A stretch of 64,000 nt of DNA from Synechococcus sp. RedBA-s (GTDB lineage Bacteria > Cyanobacteriota > Cyanobacteriia > PCC-6307 > Cyanobiaceae): NCBI RefSeq assembly GCF_024345495.1, contig NZ_JAGQBF010000002.1, positions 62,001 to 126,000 of the forward strand, written 5' to 3'. Made by a program: the position numbers and the translations under genes. Within the stretch, counting starts at the first letter, position 1, and every line of letters starts with the position of its first letter. The notes beneath the pieces are model-generated. The model was not told the DNA's origin and did not search any database. It saw only the letters and a list, made by a program, of their open reading frames with translations. Shown here piece by piece: positions 26,479 through 34,140 of this stretch.

Positions 26479-27573
26479 TCAGGCATCAGCGGAAGTAGCG
26501 GGCCGCCGCGGTCGCTCCAGCGACCCATCCAGCCGGGCCGTGAGGGCTGCCAGCAGATCCGCTGCCGTGACCACCAGCCGGTAGCTCAGAGCCACCGCCA
26601 GCAGCGGGGCCTCCGCCACCTGACCGCCCAGCTGCACCAGCAGCACCGCCTCGAACACCCCCAGTCCGCCAGGGGCACCGGGCACCACCAGGCCGGCCGT
26701 CCAGGCCAGGGCAAAGCCCAGCAGCCAGGGGGCCCAGGGCAGCGAGAGCTGCTGATCAAAGGCCAGCACACAGGCCGCAAAACCCCCGAAGCGCAGCAGC
26801 ACAAACAGGCCCAGCACCAGCAGTGGCACCAGCGGGTAGCCGGGCAACAGGACACCTCCTGCAGCGGGATCCTGGGGCGGTAGGGCCGAGGACTCCAACC
26901 CTCTGGCCGCTTGAGCCCTGGTCAGTTGGCGCTCGCGGGAGCGCTCGAGGCGTTGCAGCAGCGGCTGAAACCAGCGCGGCACCAGCAGCAGCAGGGGCAG
27001 CAGGCCCAGCAGGGGCCAGCCCGCCCTCCAGCCCGCCGCCGCCGCGATCGCCAGGGCGGCGCTGGCGGCGAGGAGCGGATCCAGCAGGGTGGCCGCCAGG
27101 GCGAGGGGTGTGGCCACCGCCGAAGTGGGGGCCCTCAGCAGGCGATCGCCCTGGCCCAGCAGGCGCACCCGCTCCGCCAGGTGCCAGATGCCGCCGGGCA
27201 GGTATTTGAGCAGGTTGGTGCTCAGATACGCGCGCACGCTCAGTCCCCAGCGGGGCCGCAGGCGGAACCAGCGCAGGCCCACAGCCCAGCCCAGGCCATT
27301 GATCACCAGGCTGAACAGGCTCAGCCCCACACCGATCACCAGCCAGAGCCAGCCCTGGGGATCCAGGCGCTGGGCCAGCACCTGCTCGGTGTTGCCCTTG
27401 AGCGCGGCCAGCAGAAAGCCCAGGCTGAGCAGCGTCACCCAGAAGCGGGCCCCACCAGGAAGGCGCAGCCAGGGCGGCAGAGCTGCCAGAGGCTTGAACC
27501 ACTGCTTGAGGAGCGATAGAGGGCGCTGGATCTGGGCCATCAGCGACGACAACAGCTGCTGGGGGGCGGGCAT
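26479..27573 (-). CDS. YbhN/UPF0104-type integral membrane protein (LPG synthase TM family)
   Basis: The 364-residue protein has about eight membrane helices with the family signatures YLSTNLLKYLPGGIWHLAERV near residue 118 and LVVPGAPGGLGVFEAVLL near 308. The family includes the membrane part of lysylphosphatidylglycerol synthases and flippase-like proteins; no aminoacyl-transferase domain is attached here. The start codon shares one base with the larC stop (TGATG), so it is translationally coupled to larC. The substrate is unknown. Confidence 0.82.
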   Translation of the reverse strand: MPAPQQLLSSLMAQIQRPLSLLKQWFKPLAALPPWLRLPGGARFWVTLLSLGFLLAALKGNTEQVLAQRLDPQGWLWLVIGVGLSLFSLVINGLGWAVGLRWFRLRPRWGLSVRAYLSTNLLKYLPGGIWHLAERVRLLGQGDRLLRAPTSAVATPLALAATLLDPLLAASAALAIAAAAGWRAGWPLLGLLPLLLLVPRWFQPLLQRLERSRERQLTRAQAARGLESSALPPQDPAAGGVLLPGYPLVPLLVLGLFVLLRFGGFAACVLAFDQQLSLPWAPWLLGFALAWTAGLVVPGAPGGLGVFEAVLLVQLGGQVAEAPLLAVALSYRLVVTAADLLAALTARLDGSLERPRRPATSADA

Positions 27574-28841
27574 CAGCTGGTTTCGGGCGGAGCGAGATCA
27601 TTGTCGGTGGCCATGGCGCAGGCGCCAGCCATGGCCTCGGCTACCACCTGGCGCACCTGGGCGAGGCTGAGGCCATGGCCTCGGGCCAGTGCCGCGAGGT
27701 CGTCGAATTCGCTCTTGTAGCGGGGCGGGGCGCCAGCTCGTTCCACCCACTTCACCCGCACCTCCCCCAGGGGGGTGACCAGGCTGTGGCTGCGGCGGGG
27801 CAGGGCCCAGCGCTGCTGCAGCTGCTCGCGCAGGCCGAGGCTGCTGCTGTGGCGCCACCAGATCTCGCGCAGGGCAGCGGCCTGATCCGGCCAGCCCAAC
27901 ACCGTGAGCAGCACCCCCGGGCGGCCTTTCTTCATGCCGATAGCCGTGCTGAACACCTCCAGGGCCCCAGCGGTGCGCAGTTCCTCCATCAGAAAGGCCA
28001 GGTCCTCGGGGCTGGCGTCATCGATCTGGGCCTGCTGCTGCAGCACCGTTTCCAGCTGGGGCGAGTCCAGGGGGGGTGCTAGGGCCTCAGGGCCGGGGCT
28101 GCCGCCGGCAACCGCTGCTCCAAGCCAGAGGCGCAGCAGGTTGGGGCGATCCAGCACCCGGTGGCCGAGACCGATCCCCACCTGCTGGGGCACCAGGGCT
28201 GGCGCCACCGCGAAGTGCTCCGCCCAGCAGGCCATCAGGGCCAGGCCCGTGGGGGTGGTGAGTTCACCGGCGGGAAATCCCTCGGCGCTGGCCAGGGGGA
28301 TGGCGCGGCGGCGGGCCAGCTCCAGCACCGCCGGCGCCGGCAGGGGCAAGCGGCCGTGGGCTGTGGAAACGCTGCCGTGGCCGGCGGGAGGAGGGGCGCA
28401 GATCAGATGCTCCACTTGAAGGTGCAGCAGGCCGGCGCAGACGCCCACCACATCGACGAGGGCATCGAGGGCGCCCACCTCATGGAAATGCACCTGCTCC
28501 GGAGGCTGGCCGTGCACAGCCCCCTCGGCGTCGGCCAGCAGGCCAAACACCGCCAGCACCCGCTGGCGGAGGGGGGGCTCCAGGGCGCTGCCGCTGATCA
28601 GCTGCCGCAGGCTGCCCCAGGAGCGGTGGGGGGGATCCGGCTCGAGGGTTTCGACCGTGAGGCGTCGCCCGCGCAGGCCGCCGCTACGGGCCTCTCCATG
28701 CTGGAGGCGGTAGCGGCCCTCCAGACCCAGCTGGGCCAGGGGCTGATGGATCACGTCTTCGGGCAGCCCCAGGTCGAGCAGGGCGGCCAGGAGCATGTCG
28801 CCGGCCAGACCGGTGGGGCAATCCAGAAAGGCCTGGGGCAT
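27573..28841 (-). CDS. larC: Nickel insertion protein LarC (pincer cofactor synthesis)
   Basis: The 422-residue protein matches LarC: MPQAFLDCPTGLAGDMLLAAL at the N terminus, EQVHFHEVGALDALVDVVG near residue 115, a Pro/Gly-rich APPPAGHGSVSTAHGRLPLPAP and GELTTPTGLALM, and AIGMKKGRPGVLLTVL in the C-terminal half. LarC inserts nickel, using CTP, into the pyridinium pincer cofactor of lactate racemase-like enzymes. Here it is one continuous frame, without the programmed frameshift known in Lactobacillus. No larA, larB or larE gene is visible in the window. It lies 5 nt after the M41-like gene. Confidence 0.92.
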   Translation of the reverse strand: MPQAFLDCPTGLAGDMLLAALLDLGLPEDVIHQPLAQLGLEGRYRLQHGEARSGGLRGRRLTVETLEPDPPHRSWGSLRQLISGSALEPPLRQRVLAVFGLLADAEGAVHGQPPEQVHFHEVGALDALVDVVGVCAGLLHLQVEHLICAPPPAGHGSVSTAHGRLPLPAPAVLELARRRAIPLASAEGFPAGELTTPTGLALMACWAEHFAVAPALVPQQVGIGLGHRVLDRPNLLRLWLGAAVAGGSPGPEALAPPLDSPQLETVLQQQAQIDDASPEDLAFLMEELRTAGALEVFSTAIGMKKGRPGVLLTVLGWPDQAAALREIWWRHSSSLGLREQLQQRWALPRRSHSLVTPLGEVRVKWVERAGAPPRYKSEFDDLAALARGHGLSLAQVRQVVAEAMAGACAMATDNDLAPPETS

Positions 28842-28846
28842 CGGGC

Positions 28847-29512
28847 TCAGGCGGCGCTGCGCAGCAGCCTGGGGGCGGCCAGCAGCAGCAGCTCGGCTCG
28901 GGCCTCCAGGTCGCCCTGGCGGCGGCGCAGCAGTTGCTCCACCTCGCGGCGGGCGCGGCGCTGCTCCCTTTGGGCGGTGTCGACGTCGAAGCCGGAGAGG
29001 CCCCAGAGGCGACCCAGCAGGGCGCGGTCGTCGGCGCCACCGCGGGCCTGCTCATAGAGGAGACGTTCGGCGAGCATGCCGGCCTGCAGCACTCGGCTCC
29101 AGCGGCGCAGGTCTTCGGGGGGGAGCTTGGCGTGCTGGGGCGGCTCAAACTCCGTACTGCCGCTGGCGCCGATGCCGGCGCGCAGACAGGCCAGGCTGCC
29201 CACCAGCACCTGCTTGACCGGCAGGTTCTCCTGCTCGGCCACCAGGGCGTGGCCGGCCTCGTGGATGGCGATGCGGCGCAGGCGGGCGAGGCCACCAGGG
29301 AGGGTTTCCGCCAGCAGGTGGCCGCCCCGGCCGCCATAACGGAAGGAATCGAGGGTGAGGCCGGCGAGTCCACCGCCGGCCGCCAACGCCACCAGCCAGG
29401 GGGAGAGGCCCACAGCGGGGCCGAGCACAGCCAGCAGGGTGCCGCCGGCCACCACCGCTCCGACCCGCAGGGCGGCGGAGGACCCATCACCGAGCTGGGT
29501 GCGGGGCTCCAT
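28847..29512 (-). CDS. M41-like (FtsH-type) peptidase domain protein without AAA domain
   Basis: The 221-residue protein has one or two membrane segments near the N terminus (ALRVGAVVAGGTLLAVLGPAV, LVALAAGGGLAGLTL) and a peptidase domain with HEAGH in RIAIHEAGHALVAEQ near residue 85, the zinc motif of FtsH. The later part (RWSRVLQAGMLAERLLYEQ, GADDRALLGRLWGLSGFD) resembles the FtsH peptidase helices. The AAA ATPase module is absent, so it cannot be a full FtsH. ATG 29512 falls 1 nt after the upstream stop; the longer frame to 29587 would overlap that gene by 74 nt. Confidence 0.8.
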   Translation of the reverse strand: MEPRTQLGDGSSAALRVGAVVAGGTLLAVLGPAVGLSPWLVALAAGGGLAGLTLDSFRYGGRGGHLLAETLPGGLARLRRIAIHEAGHALVAEQENLPVKQVLVGSLACLRAGIGASGSTEFEPPQHAKLPPEDLRRWSRVLQAGMLAERLLYEQARGGADDRALLGRLWGLSGFDVDTAQREQRRARREVEQLLRRRQGDLEARAELLLLAAPRLLRSAA

Positions 29513-29513
29513 C

Positions 29514-30263
29514 TCAGCCGCCGGGCCGGCTGACGGCGCTGCGGTGGCCGGCCTTCGGGCCACTGGGGCTGCCACTGGGGCCGCCACTGACAGGCCGCTG
29601 AGGGCGCCCTTTGCCGCCGCGGTTGCCGCGCTGGGCCACCGGGCCGATCACCTCGAAATGCTCCAGCTCCAGGTGGTGACCCAGCCGGCGCAGATCCAGG
29701 GAAACGAAATGGCGCAGGTGGGCCAGGGGCACCTCGCCGCGCAGGGGCAACTTGAACGGCTGCGGGCGGCTGCCATCGGGGCGGGGCCGCTGACGCACCT
29801 TCACCACCAGCTCCTTGGCGTCGGGGCGGGTGTAGATCAATTCGCCCCGCACGGAGAAGTAGTCGTCGCCCTCGGGCAGAGCATCACTGCTGGGTTCGGC
29901 TTCAGCTGTGGCCAAGGCTTCAACTGTCGCCAAGGCTTCGGGTTCGGCTTCGCCATCGGCTTCAGGTTCCGCCTCGCTGAGGGTGCTCGGTTCCCACACC
30001 CCCACCATCTGCAGATGCAGGGCGCCGGGTTCCCGGCAGCGGGGATAGACCACCCAGAGGTGGGAGCGCTCGAGGTCGAGGTGGCGGCGCACCAGGCTGA
30101 GCACCCGGCCGAGTACAACCGCGTCGATCTCACTGCCGTCGTCGGTGCGGATCAGCCCGCGGGTGAGCTGCTCGGAATCGGAGGGCACGTACTGACCACG
30201 CACCACGCCGATGGCCCGGTACTGCAGCGGTTCGGTGACCGGGGAAATGGGGTGTTGACGCAT
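29514..30263 (-). CDS. Conserved cyanobacterial protein with acidic linker and basic tail
   Basis: The 249-residue protein starts MRQHPISPVTEPLQYRAIGVV and has IDAVVLGRVLSLVRRHLDLE and HLWVVYPRCREPG in a folded N-terminal half. Residues about 100-135 form an acidic, repetitive linker of Glu, Ala and Pro. A second folded part follows (RGELIYTRPDAKELVVKVRQ, FKLPLRGEVPLAHLRHF). The end is a Gly/Arg/Lys-rich tail (RGNRGGKGRPQRP) like those of RNA-binding proteins. I do not recognise a named family; nucleic acid binding is a guess from the tail. It heads a four-gene operon with the M41-like, larC and YbhN genes. Confidence 0.72.
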   Translation of the reverse strand: MRQHPISPVTEPLQYRAIGVVRGQYVPSDSEQLTRGLIRTDDGSEIDAVVLGRVLSLVRRHLDLERSHLWVVYPRCREPGALHLQMVGVWEPSTLSEAEPEADGEAEPEALATVEALATAEAEPSSDALPEGDDYFSVRGELIYTRPDAKELVVKVRQRPRPDGSRPQPFKLPLRGEVPLAHLRHFVSLDLRRLGHHLELEHFEVIGPVAQRGNRGGKGRPQRPVSGGPSGSPSGPKAGHRSAVSRPGG

Positions 30264-30345
30264 CGTGGTGGGGGCAACCAGAGGCCCGGAAGCCAATCTA
30301 GCCAAGGCCCTAGGGGCCACACTTGCTGGATCTGGATTCAGCTCG

Positions 30346-31212
30346 ATGCCACCGCGCCCCTCCTCCGCTGTCTTGGGCTCCAGCCCAAGGGTTGTGTTGG
30401 TGCTGGGGGCGGCGCTGCTCACGGTTGTGTCGCTGCTGGCGGGCTGGTGGCTGGGGCAACGCAGCCTGGGCAACCGTCCTCTGGACCCCTCCAAGCTGGA
30501 GCTGGAGAAACAGACCATCCACCTGCGGGCGGAGGTGAGCCGGGGCCAGGCCAGCGAGGGCCAGCAGCAACGGCTGCTGCAACTGTTTCTCGCTCTGGAT
30601 GACAAAACCGCGGCCACGGCGCTGCTGGAGCGCATGGCCGACCAGCAGCCCGGGCGCTGGAGCCTGCGCCTGATGCTGGCGGAGCTCCGCCGCGACCAGA
30701 AGGACCCCAGCGGCGCCGAGCGGGAGGTGCGCCAACTGCTCAACCTCAAGCCCGACCGGATCGAGGCGCTGCAGCTGATGGCCCTGCTGCAGCTGGAGCA
30801 GGGCCGGGGAGCGGAGGCCGAAGCGCTGCTCACCAAGGCCTACCAGCAGGCCAGCCGGGAGAAGGCAAGCGCCAACGCCCTGGCGATCGGGCTGCTGCTG
30901 GCCGATCTACAGCAGCGCCGGGGCCAGACCACAGCCGCCGATGCCCTCTACAAAAGGCTCGCGGCCGATCACCCGGACGATCCCAGGCCCCTGCTCGCCC
31001 AGGCCCTGATGCGCCAGCAGCAGGGCAAGACCCGCGAGGCCCTCGACCTGCTGGATCGCGCCCGCCGGCTGAAGCCCAACCAGCCCGATACTCGCCTGGA
31101 TGACGTGGCAGCGGCCTGGGGCCTTGAACCGCTGCGGCGCAGCCAGGAAATCAAAGCTCCTCAGACCACTCCTCAGGACGCCCCTAAGGAGCCTGGGCCT
31201 CCAGGGCCCTGA
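30346..31212 (+). CDS. Membrane-anchored TPR protein
   Basis: The 288-residue protein has one N-terminal membrane segment (VVLVLGAALLTVVSLLAGWW) and then several tetratricopeptide-like helical pairs: LELEKQTIHLRAEVSRGQ, DDKTAATALLERMADQQPG, AEREVRQLLNLKPDRIEALQ, GAEAEALLTKAYQQA, and TREALDLLDRARRLKPNQPD. This looks like a scaffold or c-type cytochrome assembly-like TPR protein, but no partner can be named. ATG 30346 is preferred over GTG 30265, which adds a poor leader. Its last 29 nt overlap the convergent small secreted gene. Confidence 0.78.
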   Translation: MPPRPSSAVLGSSPRVVLVLGAALLTVVSLLAGWWLGQRSLGNRPLDPSKLELEKQTIHLRAEVSRGQASEGQQQRLLQLFLALDDKTAATALLERMADQQPGRWSLRLMLAELRRDQKDPSGAEREVRQLLNLKPDRIEALQLMALLQLEQGRGAEAEALLTKAYQQASREKASANALAIGLLLADLQQRRGQTTAADALYKRLAADHPDDPRPLLAQALMRQQQGKTREALDLLDRARRLKPNQPDTRLDDVAAAWGLEPLRRSQEIKAPQTTPQDAPKEPGPPGP

Positions 31213-31462
31213 TGGCCTGATCGACGGCATCACCGGGCTGGGTGGCGTTGTCGAGGGCACTGCTGCGCCGCAGCTTGTTCATCAGCTCCAGGGGATTGCC
31301 CGATTCGAGGATCCCACCACTGGGGCGGCCAGTGGGACTGTTGTCATAGATCTGCTGCTCCTGCACCCCCTGCCCGTAGTTGCCGATCTGGGCCAGGGCG
31401 CTTTGGCTGGCCAGGGGAAAGGACAAGATCGTCAGGGCCGCAAGGGTCAGGGGGCGGGCCAT
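31184..31462 (-). CDS. Small exported hypothetical protein
   Basis: The 92-residue protein from ATG 31462 has a signal peptide (RPLTLAALTILSFPLASQSALA, cleavage before QIGNYG). The mature part contains QIYDNSPTGRPSGGILESGNP and a C-terminal helix (LELMNKLRRSSALDNATQPGD). No domain is recognised. A TTG start at 31483 would add seven residues before the signal. It overlaps the convergent TPR gene by 29 nt. It should be periplasmic. Confidence 0.7.
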   Translation of the reverse strand: MARPLTLAALTILSFPLASQSALAQIGNYGQGVQEQQIYDNSPTGRPSGGILESGNPLELMNKLRRSSALDNATQPGDAVDQAIRALEAQAP

Positions 31463-31532
31463 GGCGGTCGAGCGACGGGACAAGATGTGGCCTTGATGCT
31501 AAGGGCCACCCGTGGTGGCTGATTGTCGCGAG

Positions 31533-32366
31533 ATGCAGATCGCCACCTGGAACGTGAATTCCGTGCGCAGCCGCCTGGAGCAGGTGCTGGCCTGGCTGGA
31601 GCGGGAACGCCCGGAGGTTCTCTGCCTGCAGGAAACCAAGGTGGAGGACGGTTCCTTTCCGCTGGAGCCGTTCACGTCGCTGGGCTACGGCGCGGTGATC
31701 AGCGGCCAGAAGGCTTACAACGGCGTGGCGATCCTCAGCCGGCTGCCGCTGGAGGATGTGCGCATCGGCTTCGATGCCCTGCTGAGCGACGGCCCGGCGC
31801 TGGCGCTGGCGGAGCAGAAGCGCGTGATCAGTGCCCGAATCGAGGGGGTGCGCGTGCTCAACCTCTACGTGCCCAACGGCTCGTCGCTGCAATCGGAGAA
31901 ATATGCCTACAAGCTGGAGTGGCTGGCGTGCCTGCGCCGCTACCTCGACGTGCAGGACGCCGACGGCGATCCCCTCTGCATGGTGGGGGATTTCAACATC
32001 GCCCTCGACGACCGCGACATCCACGATCCCCAGCGGCTCAGCGGCGGCATCATGGCCAGCGACCACGAGCGGGACGCCCTGCGCCTGGCGCTGGATGAGC
32101 GGCTGGCCGATGTATTCCGCCTGTTCGAGCCCGACACTGGCCACTGGAGCTGGTGGGACTACCGCAGCGGCGCCTGGGACCGCGACAGCGGCTGGCGCAT
32201 CGACCACATCTATCTCTCCGAGCAGCTGCAGGAGCGGGCCACCGACTGCCTGATCCACAAGGCGGTGCGCGGCAACGAGAAACCCAGCGACCACGCCCCG
32301 GTGGTGGTGCAACTGCAGTGGCCGCCGGAGGTTGACGACGACGAAGAGGAGGAGGAGCTGGAGTAA
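31533..32366 (+). CDS. xth: Exodeoxyribonuclease III / AP endonuclease
   Basis: The 277-residue enzyme of the exonuclease-endonuclease-phosphatase fold cuts DNA at abasic sites and removes 3' blocks in base excision repair. Visible catalytic motifs are ATWNVNSVRSRL, LCLQETKVED near residue 35, NLYVPNGS, VGDFNIALDDRDIHDP near 155, RIDHIY and KPSDHAPVVVQL near the end. After the catalytic core the protein ends in an acidic tail of about twelve residues (VDDDEEEEELE), which is unusual for the family. ATG 31533 matches the family start at MQIATWNVNS. Confidence 0.93.
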   Translation: MQIATWNVNSVRSRLEQVLAWLERERPEVLCLQETKVEDGSFPLEPFTSLGYGAVISGQKAYNGVAILSRLPLEDVRIGFDALLSDGPALALAEQKRVISARIEGVRVLNLYVPNGSSLQSEKYAYKLEWLACLRRYLDVQDADGDPLCMVGDFNIALDDRDIHDPQRLSGGIMASDHERDALRLALDERLADVFRLFEPDTGHWSWWDYRSGAWDRDSGWRIDHIYLSEQLQERATDCLIHKAVRGNEKPSDHAPVVVQLQWPPEVDDDEEEEELE

Positions 32367-32385
32367 GCCAACGTCTGGGTTGGCT
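32366..32385. terminator. Possible bidirectional hairpin between xth and rfbC
   Basis: AGCCAAC and GTTGGCT form a perfect seven-pair stem with the six-base loop GTCTGG, starting at the xth stop codon and 12 nt from the rfbC stop. No run of T follows on either strand, so termination would be weak or factor-dependent. Confidence 0.4.
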
Positions 32386-32397
32386 GATTGATCCGAA

Positions 32398-32961
32398 TCA
32401 AAACGATGCGGGCAATAGGGAGGGATCCTGAAGCTGCAAGGAGGGATTTGAACGGTCCTTCGTTGAGAGCTGCACGGTCACCCCTGCCGGCAACTGGGGC
32501 CAGCTGATACCCACGGCTGGATCATCCCAGGCGATACCCTGCTCCGAGGGGGGATGGTAGTAATCGGAGCAGAGATAACAGAAGTCAGCTACAGCGGAGA
32601 GCACCATAAAGCCATGGGCGAAGCCCGGCGGCACCCAGAGTTGGTGATGATTCACGTCGTCGAGGATGGCGCCCACCCACTGGCCGAAGCTGGGAGAGCC
32701 CTGGCGCACATCCAACGCCACATCGAAGACGGAACCCTGGGAGCAGCGCACTAGTTTCCCCTGGGGTTGCACCAGCTGATAGTGCAGCCCGCGCAGCACA
32801 CCACAGCGTGAGCGCGACTGGTTGTGTTGTAGCAGGGGCGGAATACCGGCGTCATTGAGGACGCTCTGGCGGGCGGTTTCCACAAAGAAGCCACGCTCAT
32901 CGCCGAACACCTTCGGCTGCAGCAGCAACACCTCAGGGATACACTGGGGAATGACTTGCAT
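32398..32961 (-). CDS. rfbC: dTDP-4-dehydrorhamnose 3,5-epimerase
   Basis: The 187-residue cupin enzyme performs the third step of dTDP-L-rhamnose synthesis. It begins MQVIPQCIPEVLLLQPKVF, then DERGFFVETARQSV, the catalytic His in GVLRGLHYQ near residue 63, FDVALDVRQGSPSFGQWVG, LWVPPGFAHGFMVLS and YLCSDYYHP with the catalytic Tyr. ATG 32961 matches the family start. It is last in the minus-strand order rfbA-rfbD-rfbB-rfbC, 83 nt after rfbB. Confidence 0.95.
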   Translation of the reverse strand: MQVIPQCIPEVLLLQPKVFGDERGFFVETARQSVLNDAGIPPLLQHNQSRSRCGVLRGLHYQLVQPQGKLVRCSQGSVFDVALDVRQGSPSFGQWVGAILDDVNHHQLWVPPGFAHGFMVLSAVADFCYLCSDYYHPPSEQGIAWDDPAVGISWPQLPAGVTVQLSTKDRSNPSLQLQDPSLLPASF

Positions 32962-33044
32962 CAGAGGTGTGTGAGGTAGATGAGTGGTGAATGACTGATG
33001 AATGAACTCGGGAGGTGATGGTTCAGGACAGCCTGAGCCTGGGT

Positions 33045-34118
33045 TCAGGCCAGCCTGGAGGCGTACTGCTGCTCCATGTAGCTGGCGTATTGGTCGGAGA
33101 GCAACGGCTGCCACCAGGGGAGATGGTCGAGGTACCACTGCACAGTGCGGCGCAGACCCTGCTCCACCGTCACCTGGGGCTGCCAGCCCAGCTCGTTCTG
33201 GATGCGGGAGGCATCGATGGCGTAGCGGCGGTCGTGGCCGGGGCGATCGGCGACGAAGCGGATCAGTTCTTCGCTGGGGCGGATCGGCAGCTCGGGGGCC
33301 AGTTCATCCATTAGGGCACAGAGCATGCGCACCAGATCAAGGTTGGCCACTTCATTGCAACCGCCGATGCAGTAGGTGCGCCCGGGCTCACCGCGCAGAA
33401 GCACGGTTTCCAGGGCGCGGCAGTGGTCTTCCACGTAGAGCCAGTCGCGCACATTGGAGCCGTCGCCGTAGACGGGAATCGGCCTCCCCAGCAGGATGTT
33501 GATCAAGGTGAGCGGGATCAGCTTCTCGGGGAAGTGATAGGGGCCGTAGTTGTTGGAGCAGTTACTCACCAGCACCGGCAGGCCATAGGTGTGCTGCCAG
33601 GCGCGGGCGAGGTGGTCACTGGCGGCCTTGCTGGCGGCGTAGGGGGAGCGGGGGCTGTAGGCGGTGGTTTCGTTGAAGGGCGGATCACTGGGCTCAAGGC
33701 TGCCGAACACCTCGTCGGTGCTCACGTGCAGGAAACGCCAGTGCCCGGGGGAATCAGCCGATTGCCAGTGGGCGCGGAAGGCCTCCAGCAGGGTGAAGGT
33801 GCCGTTGACGTTGGTGGCCAGAAACGCCCCAGGCCCTGTGATCGAGCGATCCACGTGGGATTCGGCCGCCAGATGAGCCACATGGGTGATGGCGTGCTCA
33901 GCCAGCAGCCGGTCCAGCAGCGGGCGGTCGTTGATGTCGCCGTGCACGAAGCTGAGACGTCCGGCGGCGATCAGCGGCTCGATCGTGACCAGGTTGCCAG
34001 CATAGGTGAGGGCATCGAGCACCAAGAGGGTGTCGTTGGGGTGGGCGGCCGCCCAGTGATGGACGAGGTTCCCGGCGATGAAACCGGCACCGCCGGTGAT
34101 CAGAAGATGGCGGGTCAT
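33045..34118 (-). CDS. rfbB: dTDP-glucose 4,6-dehydratase
   Basis: The 357-residue extended SDR enzyme performs the second step of dTDP-L-rhamnose synthesis. The NAD site is LLITGGAGFIAGNLVHH at the N terminus. HVSTDEVFGSLE holds the active-site Thr-Asp-Glu set, and YAASKAASDHLARAW the Tyr-Lys pair. NNYGPYHFPEKLIPL and DGSNVRDWLYVEDHCRA are the sugar-binding stretches. ATG 34118 gives the family start; upstream residues to 34355 are out-of-family and overlap rfbD. It starts 22 nt after the rfbD stop. Confidence 0.96.
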   Translation of the reverse strand: MTRHLLITGGAGFIAGNLVHHWAAAHPNDTLLVLDALTYAGNLVTIEPLIAAGRLSFVHGDINDRPLLDRLLAEHAITHVAHLAAESHVDRSITGPGAFLATNVNGTFTLLEAFRAHWQSADSPGHWRFLHVSTDEVFGSLEPSDPPFNETTAYSPRSPYAASKAASDHLARAWQHTYGLPVLVSNCSNNYGPYHFPEKLIPLTLINILLGRPIPVYGDGSNVRDWLYVEDHCRALETVLLRGEPGRTYCIGGCNEVANLDLVRMLCALMDELAPELPIRPSEELIRFVADRPGHDRRYAIDASRIQNELGWQPQVTVEQGLRRTVQWYLDHLPWWQPLLSDQYASYMEQQYASRLA

Positions 34119-34140
34119 CTGGCCAAGAAAAGAGGAGTGT

